Shown here piece after piece: positions 8,856 to 19,205 of a stretch of DNA of 39,956 bases. Origin of the DNA: an uncultured Chitinophagaceae bacterium (GTDB taxonomy: Bacteria; Bacteroidota; Bacteroidia; Chitinophagales; Chitinophagaceae); contig CAITVK010000076.1 in assembly GCA_903895845.1 (NCBI GenBank), positions 1 through 39,956 of the forward strand, in the 5' to 3' direction. How positions within the stretch are numbered: the stretch's first letter is position 1; each line of letters begins with the position of its first letter. A model generated the notes under the pieces. The model did not search any database. It was not told where the DNA came from and was given only the letters and a program-made list of their open reading frames with translations. The translations under genes were made by a program, and so were the position numbers.

Positions 8856-11800
8856 TTATTCTTTAATAAACTTCTCTTGTTGTCTGTTACCCTTTGCATC
8901 AACCAACTCTAGTACATATACACCTGATGCAAAGTTGCTTGCATCCAAAGTAAGCTTTCCATTAGTAAGTGTAGCGCCAGACTTGCCAAATACTTGCTGT
9001 CCGGCAATTGTTGCAATACGAACATCATAGTTACCATTGGTAGATCCCAATGTGATGTTAAGTGCAGTCTTAACTGGATTAGGATAGATGGAGATAGTGC
9101 TGAGTGATGAATTATGAGTGCTGAGTTTGGCAATTGCACTGTATTCAGTTGTTCCATCTGTACCGATTGCCTTGATGCGGTAGTACAAAGTAGAAGCTGT
9201 TGCAGGGATGCTTGCATCTTCGATAGCATAGCTAGTTGCAGCCTCTGCTTTTGTTGAGTTGATTGTAGTGAATGCAACACCGTTGCTGCTTCTTTCAACT
9301 TCATAGCTTGCAATGTTTGTTTCTTTTGCAGTGTTCCATTTTACATTTACTGCATTACCTGCTTTTGTTGCAGAGATAGCAGTGAAGCTTACTGGCAATG
9401 CACTTGTATTTGTACCACCAACAATCACTTCAAAACGGTTATAACCTACACTTGTCGTATCGCTTGTTACTTTGAAATCGTACACTTGGTTCGCCCTGAT
9501 GTCTTGTTTAGTACCCAAGAACTTATCTACCAGGATGATAGCTTTAGCATTATCGATATCCTTGAAATCGCTGAAAGACAATTTGAAAGCACCAACACTT
9601 GTACTCTTTACATACAATTTTGTGGTATCGGCTGTTGCTGCATCTGAATGCGTTGCTATTGCCAAACGTTTTGTTCCTTTTACTGAAGCCAATGCCTGGC
9701 TACCACTGCTTAATGAACTTGCATCCCAGCCTTGTGTGTACACCTCGGAACCATTGCTGTTGTAACGAACAACAATCTCATCCAACACGCTGCTGTCCTT
9801 TTCATCTTTCAAAGCAACCCTTACCATCTTGTTTACAGTAGTACCGAAGTATTTTGTGTTTGGCAATGCACCGCTTGTCTTGTGACTTTCGTGGAAAGTA
9901 ACAGTACCAGCCGCATTTGCTTGTACAAAGAAAGCCTGGCCACTTGCGATGTAGTTGCCGCTGGTGTTATCGAAACTTGTAGCACCGTTCACGATAATGC
10001 CATTTGAATAAGTTGTGTAGTTACCATTGCCTGTAGGATTGTATGTCCACATGGTACCATTGATGTTGCTGTTGCTTGCCTGGAAAGCAGTGAAGCTGAT
10101 TTGGCTAGGGTAAGGATTTGCCAATAAAGTAAAGGCATATACAGAAGGATTGTTCAAAGCAACAGTAAGGTCGCCAGTTGTAACAGTACCAGTTGCACTC
10201 AAAGTAACTGCCTCGGGTGCAGTTGGGTAATTTGAAGCCAATTGGTCTGCACAAGTAACAGTAGCACTGTTTCTGTTGCCACGAACATTGACAACATAAC
10301 CAATACCAGGGGTAAGATTTGTTGATATTGTGTTTGGAATGCTCACATAACGGCTACCGTTTACCAGAGTGGCGCTGTAGGTGAACATACTTGTAGCATT
10401 GATTGAAGTGGCATCGAAACCATTGGTGTTGTATTTGTCTGTGCTAGCTGCACCATTTCCTGTTGTTGCACCACAAGGTGAACCACCACGACCTGCACCA
10501 GTGATGTAGATCTGTTGTTGCCAGCTGTTGCGGATGTTTGCTGTAACAGGGCTACCGATGTAGCTATACTTGCGGGCAGTCTTGGCAGAAATATATCTTT
10601 CCACAGTTACATTGCCAGAGATGCTGCCAGCAGACTGGGCGATTCTTGCTGTACCATTGATGTCTGATTTAAGAACTAGGTTACCGCCTGTAGTCAATGT
10701 TGCACCACTTGCGATGGTAACAGTACCAGCGTTTGAACCAGCAACTATATTTAATTGTGTACCCAATGTAGCAGTCGCTCCACTGTTTAAGGTAAGATTT
10801 TGTATTGTATTGCTACCAGATGTAAAGTTGATTGTTCCAGCAGCACCATTTATCACAAGACTAGAGGTAGGAGTACTGGTGAGTGTACCACCACCAGATA
10901 TGGCTCCATCTATTATTAATGTCATACCATTGAGGCTAGGAGCTACACCAGTGGCGATATTTAAATTATTAACCTCGGCGATTGCTGCTAAAACAGGGAC
11001 ATAAGGTGTACCAGCAGGAATAGTAATATTACTAGAGGCAGGAGGTACTGAATAGCTCTGCCAGTTTGATAATGTATTGATGTCAGAACTTGTAAGACCT
11101 ACCCAAAGACCTACTGCTCCTGCATTTACAGTCAATGTACTATTGGTATAAGTAATTGTATAGTTACTGCTTGATCCAGAAGAGAAAACCGCAGCACTAG
11201 GAACGATTGAATAAACACCAACAGCCGCAGTGTTCACAGTTCCTGCACTTGTTAAGGTTACTGCACTTATAGCATCTGTACTTTTAAGGCCAGTTGCAGT
11301 GAATGCAGTTGTACCCAATGATAAAGTAGTACTGTAAGTTTTGCTTTGTGCAGAAGCTGTAATTGTAAGAGGAGCAGGGTTAACAGTTAAAATACCATTC
11401 ACATAAGTGATTGTATAGTTGCTCAATCCAGTTCCAACAGCGTTACTTGGGGTAATTGGGTAAGTCCCAACATTTATAGTACCTTCTGTTGACAAGGTTA
11501 CTGAAGTTACTGCATCACTACCTACAAGGCCACTTGTAGTAAATGCAGTCGTACCAGCATTAAAAAAGGCGCCATAAGTTTTGCTTTGTGCAGAAGCTGT
11601 GATAGTTAATGAAGCTGTTGCAATAGTAAACGCTGTTGCAGAAGAACTTGCAGAAGTATAATTGCCGTTAGCAGCTACTGTAGCAGTTACTGTATAAGTT
11701 CCTGCATTTGTTGGGGCAGTAGCAGTAGGTCCGTAGGTAGTAGCACCTGTACCTGCATAGCTAAATGTATAAGAAGTTCCTGTGCCGGTATTCGTTGCCG

Positions 11801-13469
11801 CATTAGGTCCTGTAGCAGTACCAGTGTAGGTGTAGGTACCGATTGGGGTTACAGTTACTGTAGGCGTAATTGCTGCACTTGGTGTACCAGTGGCAGTCTT
11901 TGCACTTGCAGTGAGGTAGTTGTAAGTTGAAGTATTTACGCCATCCCATGTGTAAGGTATCAATAATAAATTGTAAGTAGTTCCAGAAGTCAATCCTGTG
12001 ATAGTTGTTGTTAAGGCAGGAGTAGTTGGCAATGTGGTTGAAGTGATGTTAACTAATGTACCTGCGCCAGCTACTGGGGTATTACCATTAGCAGAAGACA
12101 ATGAAGGAGTTGTACCAGAAGGAGCATAAATAACTAAATAACCTGCTTTGGTAGCACCAGAAGCTGGGAAAGAAGCGGTTGTCCAGTTAGCAATAATTTG
12201 TGTTGAACCAACTGATGTAGTGAAGCTAGATGGCTGAGCAGTTGCAGGATTAGAGAAAGTATAAAAGCTACTTTCAGAAGAATAACTTTGACCAGCACCG
12301 TTTGAGTATCCTTTAAAATAAATGTGTGTTTGTGGAGCAAGACCAGTAAATGATACAGTATAAGCACCAGCAGAAGTTGCTCCGTCAGTAGCAGATCCGT
12401 TTGTACTAGAATTAGGATTGTAGAAATTTTCGTTTCCAGAAGTAGTACTCCATTCTATACCTCTTGCGGTTATTGTACTACCACACAAACTGATAGTTGC
12501 ACCTAAAGTTGCAGCGGTAGATGATGTTACTGAGTTAGTAAGTGAAGCAAGTACAGGAAGACTGTATGTTGTTTGGTTGGCTGTTGGAGCACCAGTAGTA
12601 AAGTAGTTGTAAGTAGCCGCATTACTGCCATCCCAGGTGTAAGGCACCAACAAGAAATTGTAGTTGACACAAGAAGAAAGTCCTGTGATAGATGTGTTGT
12701 TATTGTAAGCATTTGCAATTGTTACATAAGAACAACCAGTGGCAACTGATGGACTAGTACCGTTTACAGAAGAAAGGGTTGCAGTAGTTCCAGCGGGAGC
12801 ATATATTAGCAGGTATCCAGCATTACTTCCATAATTAGTAAGTGAAGGAATAGTCCAGCTTGGAGAAAGTGTCCCTGAAGTATAGTTAGTTACCACAGAA
12901 AAATTAGTTGGCTGTGCTGCAAAACCATTAGTCGCAACAGTGTAAGCTTGTCCTTGTAAAACACCATTTGAATAGGTAACCGATGCACCGTGATCATCAT
13001 AGCCGTAAATAGCGTAGCTATATTGAGAACTTGCAGATAATGAAGAGATAGCTGCGGTGGTTGAAGTTCCTACATAAACAACAGTTGCATTGCCTAACGT
13101 ATTGCCAACAGTATATCCCATTGCATTTGCAGGAGAAGTGTTAGGGTAAGTAGAACCAGATGAAGTTGTTCTCAAAACAATATAGCCAGTTGGGGCAGAT
13201 GCCGGAGCAGTCCAGCCGATGGTCATACTTGTTGAAGTAATACTGGAAGCCACAAATGAAGTTGGTGCTGATGTAGCCATAGCCTTTTTTATTGCTTTGC
13301 CAGTATTTGTTGTTGCATTGGCACTCAAAACAATTACTAAAGTAGCTAGGGTGAATAACATTTTACTTTTAACCATTATATTTCTAAGTTTATTTGTAAT
13401 AGGCAGTAGGGAACTGCTGTAAACATTGTTTACTTGACTTACGAGATAAGAAGTAGAAAGGTTTGCCAT
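8856..13469 (-). CDS. large secreted FN3/MBG repeat protein with T9SS sorting domain
   Basis: The frame holds 1537 codons. A signal peptide begins at internal Met32 (MVKSKMLFTLATLVIVLSANA, coordinate 13376), making that the likelier functional start, although the A-rich leader and promoter fit the ATG at 13469 too. Domains in order: several FN3-like modules with recurring (Y)LLI/VIYAPxGTT and LVPYTWDG motifs (about 70-530); one to three MBG-type modules with TITASAQSKTY (about 545-780); a segment starting WVGLTSSD and NLSNW-like residues near 790; a low-complexity beta-rich stretch; and a C-terminal block of about 690 residues shared with the 3816-residue protein. The last roughly 75 residues form a type A T9SS tail (IYPNPVKTAL ... 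GVYVLEL ... EKFIKE). Probably a surface-exposed or secreted adhesin-like protein; no enzymatic motif is seen. Confidence 0.9.
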   Translation of the reverse strand: MANLSTSYLVSQVNNVYSSSLLPITNKLRNIMVKSKMLFTLATLVIVLSANATTNTGKAIKKAMATSAPTSFVASSITSTSMTIGWTAPASAPTGYIVLRTTSSGSTYPNTSPANAMGYTVGNTLGNATVVYVGTSTTAAISSLSASSQYSYAIYGYDDHGASVTYSNGVLQGQAYTVATNGFAAQPTNFSVVTNYTSGTLSPSWTIPSLTNYGSNAGYLLIYAPAGTTATLSSVNGTSPSVATGCSYVTIANAYNNNTSITGLSSCVNYNFLLVPYTWDGSNAATYNYFTTGAPTANQTTYSLPVLASLTNSVTSSTAATLGATISLCGSTITARGIEWSTTSGNENFYNPNSSTNGSATDGATSAGAYTVSFTGLAPQTHIYFKGYSNGAGQSYSSESSFYTFSNPATAQPSSFTTSVGSTQIIANWTTASFPASGATKAGYLVIYAPSGTTPSLSSANGNTPVAGAGTLVNITSTTLPTTPALTTTITGLTSGTTYNLLLIPYTWDGVNTSTYNYLTASAKTATGTPSAAITPTVTVTPIGTYTYTGTATGPNAATNTGTGTSYTFSYAGTGATTYGPTATAPTNAGTYTVTATVAANGNYTSASSSATAFTIATASLTITASAQSKTYGAFFNAGTTAFTTSGLVGSDAVTSVTLSTEGTINVGTYPITPSNAVGTGLSNYTITYVNGILTVNPAPLTITASAQSKTYSTTLSLGTTAFTATGLKSTDAISAVTLTSAGTVNTAAVGVYSIVPSAAVFSSGSSSNYTITYTNSTLTVNAGAVGLWVGLTSSDINTLSNWQSYSVPPASSNITIPAGTPYVPVLAAIAEVNNLNIATGVAPSLNGMTLIIDGAISGGGTLTSTPTSSLVINGAAGTINFTSGSNTIQNLTLNSGATATLGTQLNIVAGSNAGTVTIASGATLTTGGNLVLKSDINGTARIAQSAGSISGNVTVERYISAKTARKYSYIGSPVTANIRNSWQQQIYITGAGRGGSPCGATTGNGAASTDKYNTNGFDATSINATSMFTYSATLVNGSRYVSIPNTISTNLTPGIGYVVNVRGNRNSATVTCADQLASNYPTAPEAVTLSATGTVTTGDLTVALNNPSVYAFTLLANPYPSQISFTAFQASNSNINGTMWTYNPTGNGNYTTYSNGIIVNGATSFDNTSGNYIASGQAFFVQANAAGTVTFHESHKTSGALPNTKYFGTTVNKMVRVALKDEKDSSVLDEIVVRYNSNGSEVYTQGWDASSLSSGSQALASVKGTKRLAIATHSDAATADTTKLYVKSTSVGAFKLSFSDFKDIDNAKAIILVDKFLGTKQDIRANQVYDFKVTSDTTSVGYNRFEVIVGGTNTSALPVSFTAISATKAGNAVNVKWNTAKETNIASYEVERSSNGVAFTTINSTKAEAATSYAIEDASIPATASTLYYRIKAIGTDGTTEYSAIAKLSTHNSSLSTISIYPNPVKTALNITLGSTNGNYDVRIATIAGQQVFGKSGATLTNGKLTLDASNFASGVYVLELVDAKGNRQQEKFIKE

Positions 13470-13511
13470 GATTGTTTTTTTGTTGTTTATTTTTCTGTTG
13501 TTTTAACGATA

Positions 13512-13542
13512 CAAAAATGCAGGCATAAGAAAGGGTGTACAA
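13512..13542 (-). promoter_or_regulatory. putative promoter of the FN3/MBG gene
   Basis: On the minus strand TTG (13540-13542) is separated by 20 nt from CATTTTTG (13512-13519), one mismatch from TAnnTTTG. The predicted start point is about 30-40 nt before the ATG at 13469, or about 130 nt before the ATG at 13376. Confidence 0.5.
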
Positions 13543-13770
13543 TCCCTTGAATTGGGGGTATATGTTTAATATTTAAAATAAAAAATGATTTAATAGATAA
13601 AACAAAAAGAATAATTTCTTCATTACATAAAATTATTTTAAACTTTTATTTGACGAAAAGATAGATTCATATTTATGTATGGAGCGTCCTTAAGAGCGGG
13701 CGATATGACGCCGAGTAAATAAGAAGGTGTTGTTGATGATTACTTAATGTAAACCAAAGGCTGTAACTAT
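13543..13770. other. AT-rich divergent intergenic region
   Basis: This separates the FN3/MBG gene (minus) from pafA (plus). It is strongly AT-rich apart from a short GC-richer patch around 13680-13715 (GGAGCGTCC, GAGCGGGCG). No gene, clear hairpin or repeat was seen beyond the promoter elements listed on either side. Confidence 0.5.
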
Positions 13771-13778
13771 TACATTTG
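13771..13778 (+). promoter_or_regulatory. -7 promoter element of pafA
   Basis: TACATTTG matches TAnnTTTG exactly, 16 bp before the ATG at 13795. No TTG lies at the usual distance upstream, so the -33 element is weak or the gene needs an activator. Confidence 0.45.
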
Positions 13779-13794
13779 CGACAAATAAGCAATT

Positions 13795-15456
13795 ATGAAA
13801 CGTGTATTATATGTATTAATGGGAATATTATTGTTGCAAACAACCATTGCACAGACTAAACCTGCGGTTGATTCCAAAGTAAATACTGCCTTAAAACGCC
13901 CTAAATTAGTAGTGGGGATAGTGGTAGATCAGATGCGTTGGGATTTTCTATATCGTTATTACAATCGTTATAGCAGCAATGGCTTCAAGCGTCTTTTAGG
14001 CGAAGGATTCAGTTGTGAAAATACTTTCATACCCTACACGCCTACTGTCACTGCTGCGGGACATACCTGCATTTACACTGGTTCGGTGCCTGCCATACAC
14101 GGCATTGTAGGTAATGACTGGTATGATAAACTGGCGCAGAAGAAAACCTATTGCAGTGAAGATAATAGTGTAACCACCGTTGGAAATGAGGGTAATAATG
14201 GCAAACAAAGTCCGAAGAATATGTTGGTGACCACCATTGGAGATGAGATAAGACTGGCAACCAATTTTAGAAGTAAAGTAATTGGTGTGGCCTTAAAAGA
14301 CAGGGGTTCTATACTTCCTGCAGGACATAGTGCCAATGCGGCTTATTGGTACGATGTTACCACCGGTAACTGGATTACCAGTACTTATTACAGGACTACT
14401 CTCCCTAATTGGTTGAGTGATTATAATACAACGAAAGCCGTTGATAAATTCTACGAAAAAGGCTGGAATACACTCTATCCAATTGAAACTTATACTCAAA
14501 GTACTTCTGACGAAAAGGACTATGAGAACAAACCTTTCGGAGCAGAACAAACCAAGTTTCCCTATAGCCTTTCTAAGTTTAAAGGCAAAAACTATCAACC
14601 AATTGCAGCAACTCCATTTGGCAATTCAATGACTCTGGAAGTGGCAGAAGCGGCATTGGATAATGAACAACTAGGAAAAGGAAGCGAAACAGATATGCTT
14701 TGTGTAAGCTTGTCAAGCACAGATTATGTAGGGCATAGCTTCGGTCCTAATTCAATAGAGACAGAAGATACTTATTTGAGGTTAGACAAGGACTTAGCCA
14801 ATTTTATCACTTATCTGGATGAGAAAGTAGGTAAGGGTCAGTACACCCTTTTCCTTTCTGCTGACCACGGCGTAGCACATGTGCCAGGCTTTATGAAAGA
14901 AAATAAATTGCCAGGTGGCTTGTTTAGTGAAAATGAATTAGTAGCAAGTGTAAATGCCAAGCTGAAAGAATTATATGGAATAGACAAGGTAGTGACTGGA
15001 GTGATGAACTACCAGATACACCTTAATCATTCAGTGATTGATTCTGCTAATGCAGATGAAAAGGCAATAACAAACACTATCATCAAATACACAGAACAAA
15101 ATGAAGCGGTATCGCGTGTATTTGCCTTAAAGGACATTGCAGTGACTGCATTGAATGCTAAGGAAAAAGATATGCTGACCAATGGCTACTACCCTAATCG
15201 AAGTGGCGATATACAGATTGTATTAAAACCTGGATATATTGAGGCGTACGGCAATGGAAAAGCAGGTACTACCCACGGTTTGTGGGCGCCTTACGATGCG
15301 CATATCCCTTGTTTATTTTATGGATGGGGAATTAAGCAAGGGTATACCAACCGCGAGACTTACATGACAGATATCGCTGCCACCATCACTGCTTTATTAC
15401 ACGTACAAATGCCTAGCGGTTGCGTAGGGAAAGTGGTGGAAGAAGCGTTGAAGTAG
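13795..15456 (+). CDS. pafA: PafA-type alkaline phosphatase
   Basis: The protein has 553 residues with a 19-residue signal peptide (MKRVLYVLMGILLLQTTIA). The alkaline phosphatase superfamily core shows the residues known from Elizabethkingia PafA, all shifted by +7: metal ligand D45 (VVDQMRWD), nucleophile T86 in YTPTVTAAGHT, N107 in GIVGNDW, and the substrate pair K169/R171 in LKDRGSILPAGH. Further metal sites follow in STDYVGHSFGP, SADHGVAHVPG and, near the end, GTTHGLWAPYDAH. The length fits the family. PafA enzymes are broad phosphomonoesterases that act outside the cytoplasm and, in Flavobacterium, tolerate product phosphate. There is no T9SS tail, so a periplasmic enzyme is expected. 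It is alone on its strand and converges on dnaE; no Pho-box was identified. Confidence 0.93.
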   Translation: MKRVLYVLMGILLLQTTIAQTKPAVDSKVNTALKRPKLVVGIVVDQMRWDFLYRYYNRYSSNGFKRLLGEGFSCENTFIPYTPTVTAAGHTCIYTGSVPAIHGIVGNDWYDKLAQKKTYCSEDNSVTTVGNEGNNGKQSPKNMLVTTIGDEIRLATNFRSKVIGVALKDRGSILPAGHSANAAYWYDVTTGNWITSTYYRTTLPNWLSDYNTTKAVDKFYEKGWNTLYPIETYTQSTSDEKDYENKPFGAEQTKFPYSLSKFKGKNYQPIAATPFGNSMTLEVAEAALDNEQLGKGSETDMLCVSLSSTDYVGHSFGPNSIETEDTYLRLDKDLANFITYLDEKVGKGQYTLFLSADHGVAHVPGFMKENKLPGGLFSENELVASVNAKLKELYGIDKVVTGVMNYQIHLNHSVIDSANADEKAITNTIIKYTEQNEAVSRVFALKDIAVTALNAKEKDMLTNGYYPNRSGDIQIVLKPGYIEAYGNGKAGTTHGLWAPYDAHIPCLFYGWGIKQGYTNRETYMTDIAATITALLHVQMPSGCVGKVVEEALK

Positions 15457-15458
15457 TT

Positions 15459-15512
15459 ATTAGATAGTAGATAGTGTAAATTAAAAAAATTATATAACTA
15501 CTACTATCTAAT
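15459..15512. terminator. convergent hairpin between pafA and dnaE
   Basis: ATTAGATAGTAG (15459-15470) is perfectly complementary to CTACTATCTAAT (15501-15512), with a 30-nt AT-rich loop. It begins 3 bp after the pafA stop and ends 12 bp before the dnaE stop, so it could end transcripts from both sides. It uses the same TAGATAGTAG word as the inverted repeat upstream of dnaE. Confidence 0.5.
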
Positions 15513-15524
15513 GCCTACTATCTG

Positions 15525-18500
15525 TTATGCTACAGCTACGCTCACATCTATATCTAGATTATTCATCAGGAAGTCGGCTAAGTCATCATTCATTACAAAG
15601 CCTTTATCGCTGGTGTGTAGACTTACTTTCAAGTTCTGTTCGGGGTCATAGACATTTAATTTCAACACAGACTTACCCGGATTCTGCTTCATATTCCTCG
15701 TAAGGAAATCTACAAACTCCCTGTTGATGGCAGTAGGGGTGACACTTATCTCTACATTTTTGGTAAGATTAGGCTTTACCGTTTCCAGTAAACTTATACT
15801 AGAAACCTTAAACTCATAGGCTGCACCTTCTTTCCATGGGGCTTTGAATATGCCTGTTATAAAAAGGCTCTTCCCAACTTCTATGTAATGTTTAAAGCGA
15901 ACATAGTCCTCTCCAAAAAGGGCAAGCTCGGTCTTACCGCTATAATCTTCTAAAGCTAGAATGCCGAAATCCCTGTTGGTCTTTGTCTTTCGATGTTGTG
16001 CTTGTGTAACCAACCCAGCAATTTTAAAGTTTTTACCTACATTGGCTTGGGACAAAGTGATACTTTCTTTAATTTCATTGAAGTCACTGAGTATCATTAT
16101 ACCATAATGTTTCAACTCAAACCTATAATGATCAAGCGGATGTCCACTCATAAACATCCCTGTCACCTCTTTTTCATGGTCTAGTTGTTCCGTCAAAGAC
16201 CATTCAGGACAAGGCGCAATCTTGGGCTGAGGGACATCCATTGCTGATGGCAACTCTCCAAACAAGCTATTTCCCGTATTTGCTTCCGAAGAAAGTTTCG
16301 TTTGTCCATAGTTGATAATCTTCTCTAACCCTGATGCCTTATCTCCTTCCGCAGTATAGAAATATTGAGCCCGATGCAGTTCGGGAAAACAATCAAATGC
16401 TCCACTCTGTGCAAAGGTCTCCAGGGACTTTTTATTTACATTCTTACTCACTATCCGCTCACTAAAATCGAATATATCTTTATACGGGCCATTCTTCTTA
16501 CGTTCTGTAATTACATTCTCCACTGCATTTTCTCCCGCACCTTTTAATCCACCGAGGCCAAAACGTATCTGCCCTTTACTATTCACCGCAAACCCTTTCA
16601 AAGATTCGTTTACATCAGGCCCCAATACTTTAATGCCCATACGCTTACATTCTTCCATAAAGAACGTAATCTTATCGATACTTCCTGCGTGGTTTAGTAC
16701 CGCAGCCATATACTCACTTGGATAATGCGCTTTCAGATACCCAGTCTGGTAAGCCACAAAAGCATAGCAGGTACTGTGCGATTTATTGAAGGCATATTGT
16801 GCAAACGCTTCCCAGTCAGTCCATATCTTCTCCAGTTTATCAATCGGATGACCTTTGGCGGTTGCTCCATCCATAAACTGCTTCTTCATTTTATCCAGTA
16901 CAGAAAGCTGCTTCTTACCCATGGCTTTACGGAGTACATCCGCATCTCCTTTAGAGAAGCCTGCCAGTTTCTGGGAAAGCAACATCACCTGTTCCTGATA
17001 TACTGTAATACCATAGGTTTCCTCCAGGTATTCTGCCATATCATCCACGTCATAAGTTATCTCCTCCTTACCATGTTTACGCAAGATAAACTTAGGGATG
17101 TAGGCAATTGGCCCCGGACGATACAAGGCATTCATCGCAATCAAATCCGCAAACTTATCGGGCTTCAACTCACGTAGGTACTTCTGCATCCCCACACTTT
17201 CAAACTGGAACGTCGCGTTAGTTTCTCCTTTCTGGTATAATTGAAAAGTAAGTTCATCATCCAATGGAATATCATCAATCACAATATCCTCTCCATGATT
17301 CTGCTTAATCAATTCCAAGGCAGTCTTCAGGATAGACAGCGTCTTCAATCCCAAGAAGTCCATCTTAATTACCCCTGCTTCTTCAATAGAATTACCTTCT
17401 ATCTGCGTCAGCCACAACTCCGATTCCTTCGATGTCGCTACCGGAATCAACTCCGTCAAATCCCTTGGGGCAATGATAATTCCCGCCGCGTGAATGCCAG
17501 TATTACGCACACTTCCCTCTAGTCTCTCTGCCTCATGCAATACCTGCGAACGAATATCTGTTCCATTATAGATCTCCCTTAGTTGTCTGATATTATCTAA
17601 GTCCTCAGGTTGTAAACCCTCCTTTTCTTCCAAGCTTTTTTCTCCGTCTTTCTTGGTTAATGGCGCTTGCAATACCCTACCTAAATCTGTCCCCGGTTTG
17701 TCAGGAACCATTTTAGTCAAGGCACGACTCTCTGCCAATGGCAAATCCATCACACGCGCCACATCGGCAATACTACTTTTGGCAGCCATCGTACCATAGG
17801 TAATAATTTGAGCCACCTGCGACTTGCCATACTTCTGCACCACATAGTCCATTACTTTTTGCCTACCCTCATCATCAAAGTCTGTATCAATATCGGGCAT
17901 TGATTTACGATCCGGATTCAAGAAACGCTCAAATAGCAGGTTGTATTTAATGGGGTCGATGTTGGTAATTCCAGTACAATAGGCCACCACACTACCCGCA
18001 GCTGAACCACGACCAGGCCCAATGAACACACCCATATCACGGCCTGCTTTGATGAAGTCACTTACGATGAGAAAGTAACCCGCAAAACCCATGATACGAA
18101 TGGTATTCAGCTCAAAATCTATCCTAGTCTGCGCTTCCTCGCTAATTTCAATATAGCGTTCTTTAGCCCCTTCATACGTTAGGTGTTTCAGGTATTCCCA
18201 TTGGTTGAGGGTATCATCTGCATGCACTTTAAAAGACTGAGGGATAGGGAAATTGGGTAGCAGAATATCCTTCTTCAGGTTCAACACTTCTACCTTATCT
18301 ACTATCTGATTGGTGTTATCGATACTCTCCGGAATGTCGTGAAAAAGTTGCTGCATCTCCTCTGGCGACTTGAAATAGAACTGATCATTCGGGAATTTAA
18401 ACCGACGGTTCTTAATCATGATGTCGTCATTGGAGAAGTCATCGAAGCCTGGTGTAGACTGCTTTTCACCGGTATTGATACACAATAATATATCGTGGGC

Positions 18501-19199
18501 ATTGTAATCGTCTTGATTGGTATAGTGACTGTCATTGGTAGCAATCACTGGTACGTTGTGCTTCTTTGCAAACTTCAACAACGTCTGGTTGATGATTTCT
18601 TGCTCTGGTATCTGATGTCGTTGAACTTCTATATAATAGTCCTCACCAAATAAATCCAACCACCATTTAAACTCCTTTTCAGCCTCTTCTTCTCCTTTCT
18701 TCAATATGGTTTGTGGCACATACGCACCAATACAACAGGTGGTTGCAATCAATCCTTCATGGTATTTTTCAATCAGTTCCTTGTCTACACGTGGATATTT
18801 ACTATACATCCCCTCAATAAACCCAAGGGAAGTAAGCTTTATCAAATTCTGATATCCTTGTTTATTCTTTGCCAATAATACCTGGTGAAAGCGATGGTCT
18901 TTCTTATCCTTAGTAAAAATCTTTGCATGCCTGTCTTCTACCACATAAAACTCACAACCCACAATCGGCTTTACTGTTGGTTCCAGAATATCCTTGCCAT
19001 CTGCATTCTTACCTACTACTTTGGTGTTCTTCCATGCCTGCGCCACAAACTCGAAAGCGCCGAACATATTACCGTGATCGGTTATAGCGATGGCAGGCAT
19101 ATTGTACTTTGCTGCCTTCTTATAAAGGCTACCAATGCTAGCCGCCCCATCCAATAAGGAGTACTGCGTATGAACGTGAAGATGAGAAAATTGACACAT
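15525..19199 (-). CDS. dnaE: DNA polymerase III alpha subunit
   Basis: The 1224-residue replicative polymerase starts with a PHP domain (SHLHVHTQYSLLDG, then AITDHGNMFGAFEF). It continues with the C-family polymerase core, holding the catalytic motif PDIDTDF (435-441; D436 and D438 are the metal-binding pair) and GPGRGSAAGSVVAYC just before it. The finger segment (YAFNKSHSTCYAFVAYQTGYLK), helix-hairpin-helix region and an OB fold (about 990-1100, KIAGLVTQAQHRKTKTNRDFG) follow. As the catalytic subunit of the holoenzyme it copies the chromosome. Length and motif order are normal for Bacteroidota DnaE1, and nothing is missing. The start MCQFSHLHVHTQYS is the usual short N-terminus. An unusual inverted repeat lies directly upstream and a single DnaA-box match about 150 bp upstream. 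Confidence 0.98.
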   Translation of the reverse strand: MCQFSHLHVHTQYSLLDGAASIGSLYKKAAKYNMPAIAITDHGNMFGAFEFVAQAWKNTKVVGKNADGKDILEPTVKPIVGCEFYVVEDRHAKIFTKDKKDHRFHQVLLAKNKQGYQNLIKLTSLGFIEGMYSKYPRVDKELIEKYHEGLIATTCCIGAYVPQTILKKGEEEAEKEFKWWLDLFGEDYYIEVQRHQIPEQEIINQTLLKFAKKHNVPVIATNDSHYTNQDDYNAHDILLCINTGEKQSTPGFDDFSNDDIMIKNRRFKFPNDQFYFKSPEEMQQLFHDIPESIDNTNQIVDKVEVLNLKKDILLPNFPIPQSFKVHADDTLNQWEYLKHLTYEGAKERYIEISEEAQTRIDFELNTIRIMGFAGYFLIVSDFIKAGRDMGVFIGPGRGSAAGSVVAYCTGITNIDPIKYNLLFERFLNPDRKSMPDIDTDFDDEGRQKVMDYVVQKYGKSQVAQIITYGTMAAKSSIADVARVMDLPLAESRALTKMVPDKPGTDLGRVLQAPLTKKDGEKSLEEKEGLQPEDLDNIRQLREIYNGTDIRSQVLHEAERLEGSVRNTGIHAAGIIIAPRDLTELIPVATSKESELWLTQIEGNSIEEAGVIKMDFLGLKTLSILKTALELIKQNHGEDIVIDDIPLDDELTFQLYQKGETNATFQFESVGMQKYLRELKPDKFADLIAMNALYRPGPIAYIPKFILRKHGKEEITYDVDDMAEYLEETYGITVYQEQVMLLSQKLAGFSKGDADVLRKAMGKKQLSVLDKMKKQFMDGATAKGHPIDKLEKIWTDWEAFAQYAFNKSHSTCYAFVAYQTGYLKAHYPSEYMAAVLNHAGSIDKITFFMEECKRMGIKVLGPDVNESLKGFAVNSKGQIRFGLGGLKGAGENAVENVITERKKNGPYKDIFDFSERIVSKNVNKKSLETFAQSGAFDCFPELHRAQYFYTAEGDKASGLEKIINYGQTKLSSEANTGNSLFGELPSAMDVPQPKIAPCPEWSLTEQLDHEKEVTGMFMSGHPLDHYRFELKHYGIMILSDFNEIKESITLSQANVGKNFKIAGLVTQAQHRKTKTNRDFGILALEDYSGKTELALFGEDYVRFKHYIEVGKSLFITGIFKAPWKEGAAYEFKVSSISLLETVKPNLTKNVEISVTPTAINREFVDFLTRNMKQNPGKSVLKLNVYDPEQNLKVSLHTSDKGFVMNDDLADFLMNNLDIDVSVAVA

Positions 19200-19205
19200 A
19201 GACTT

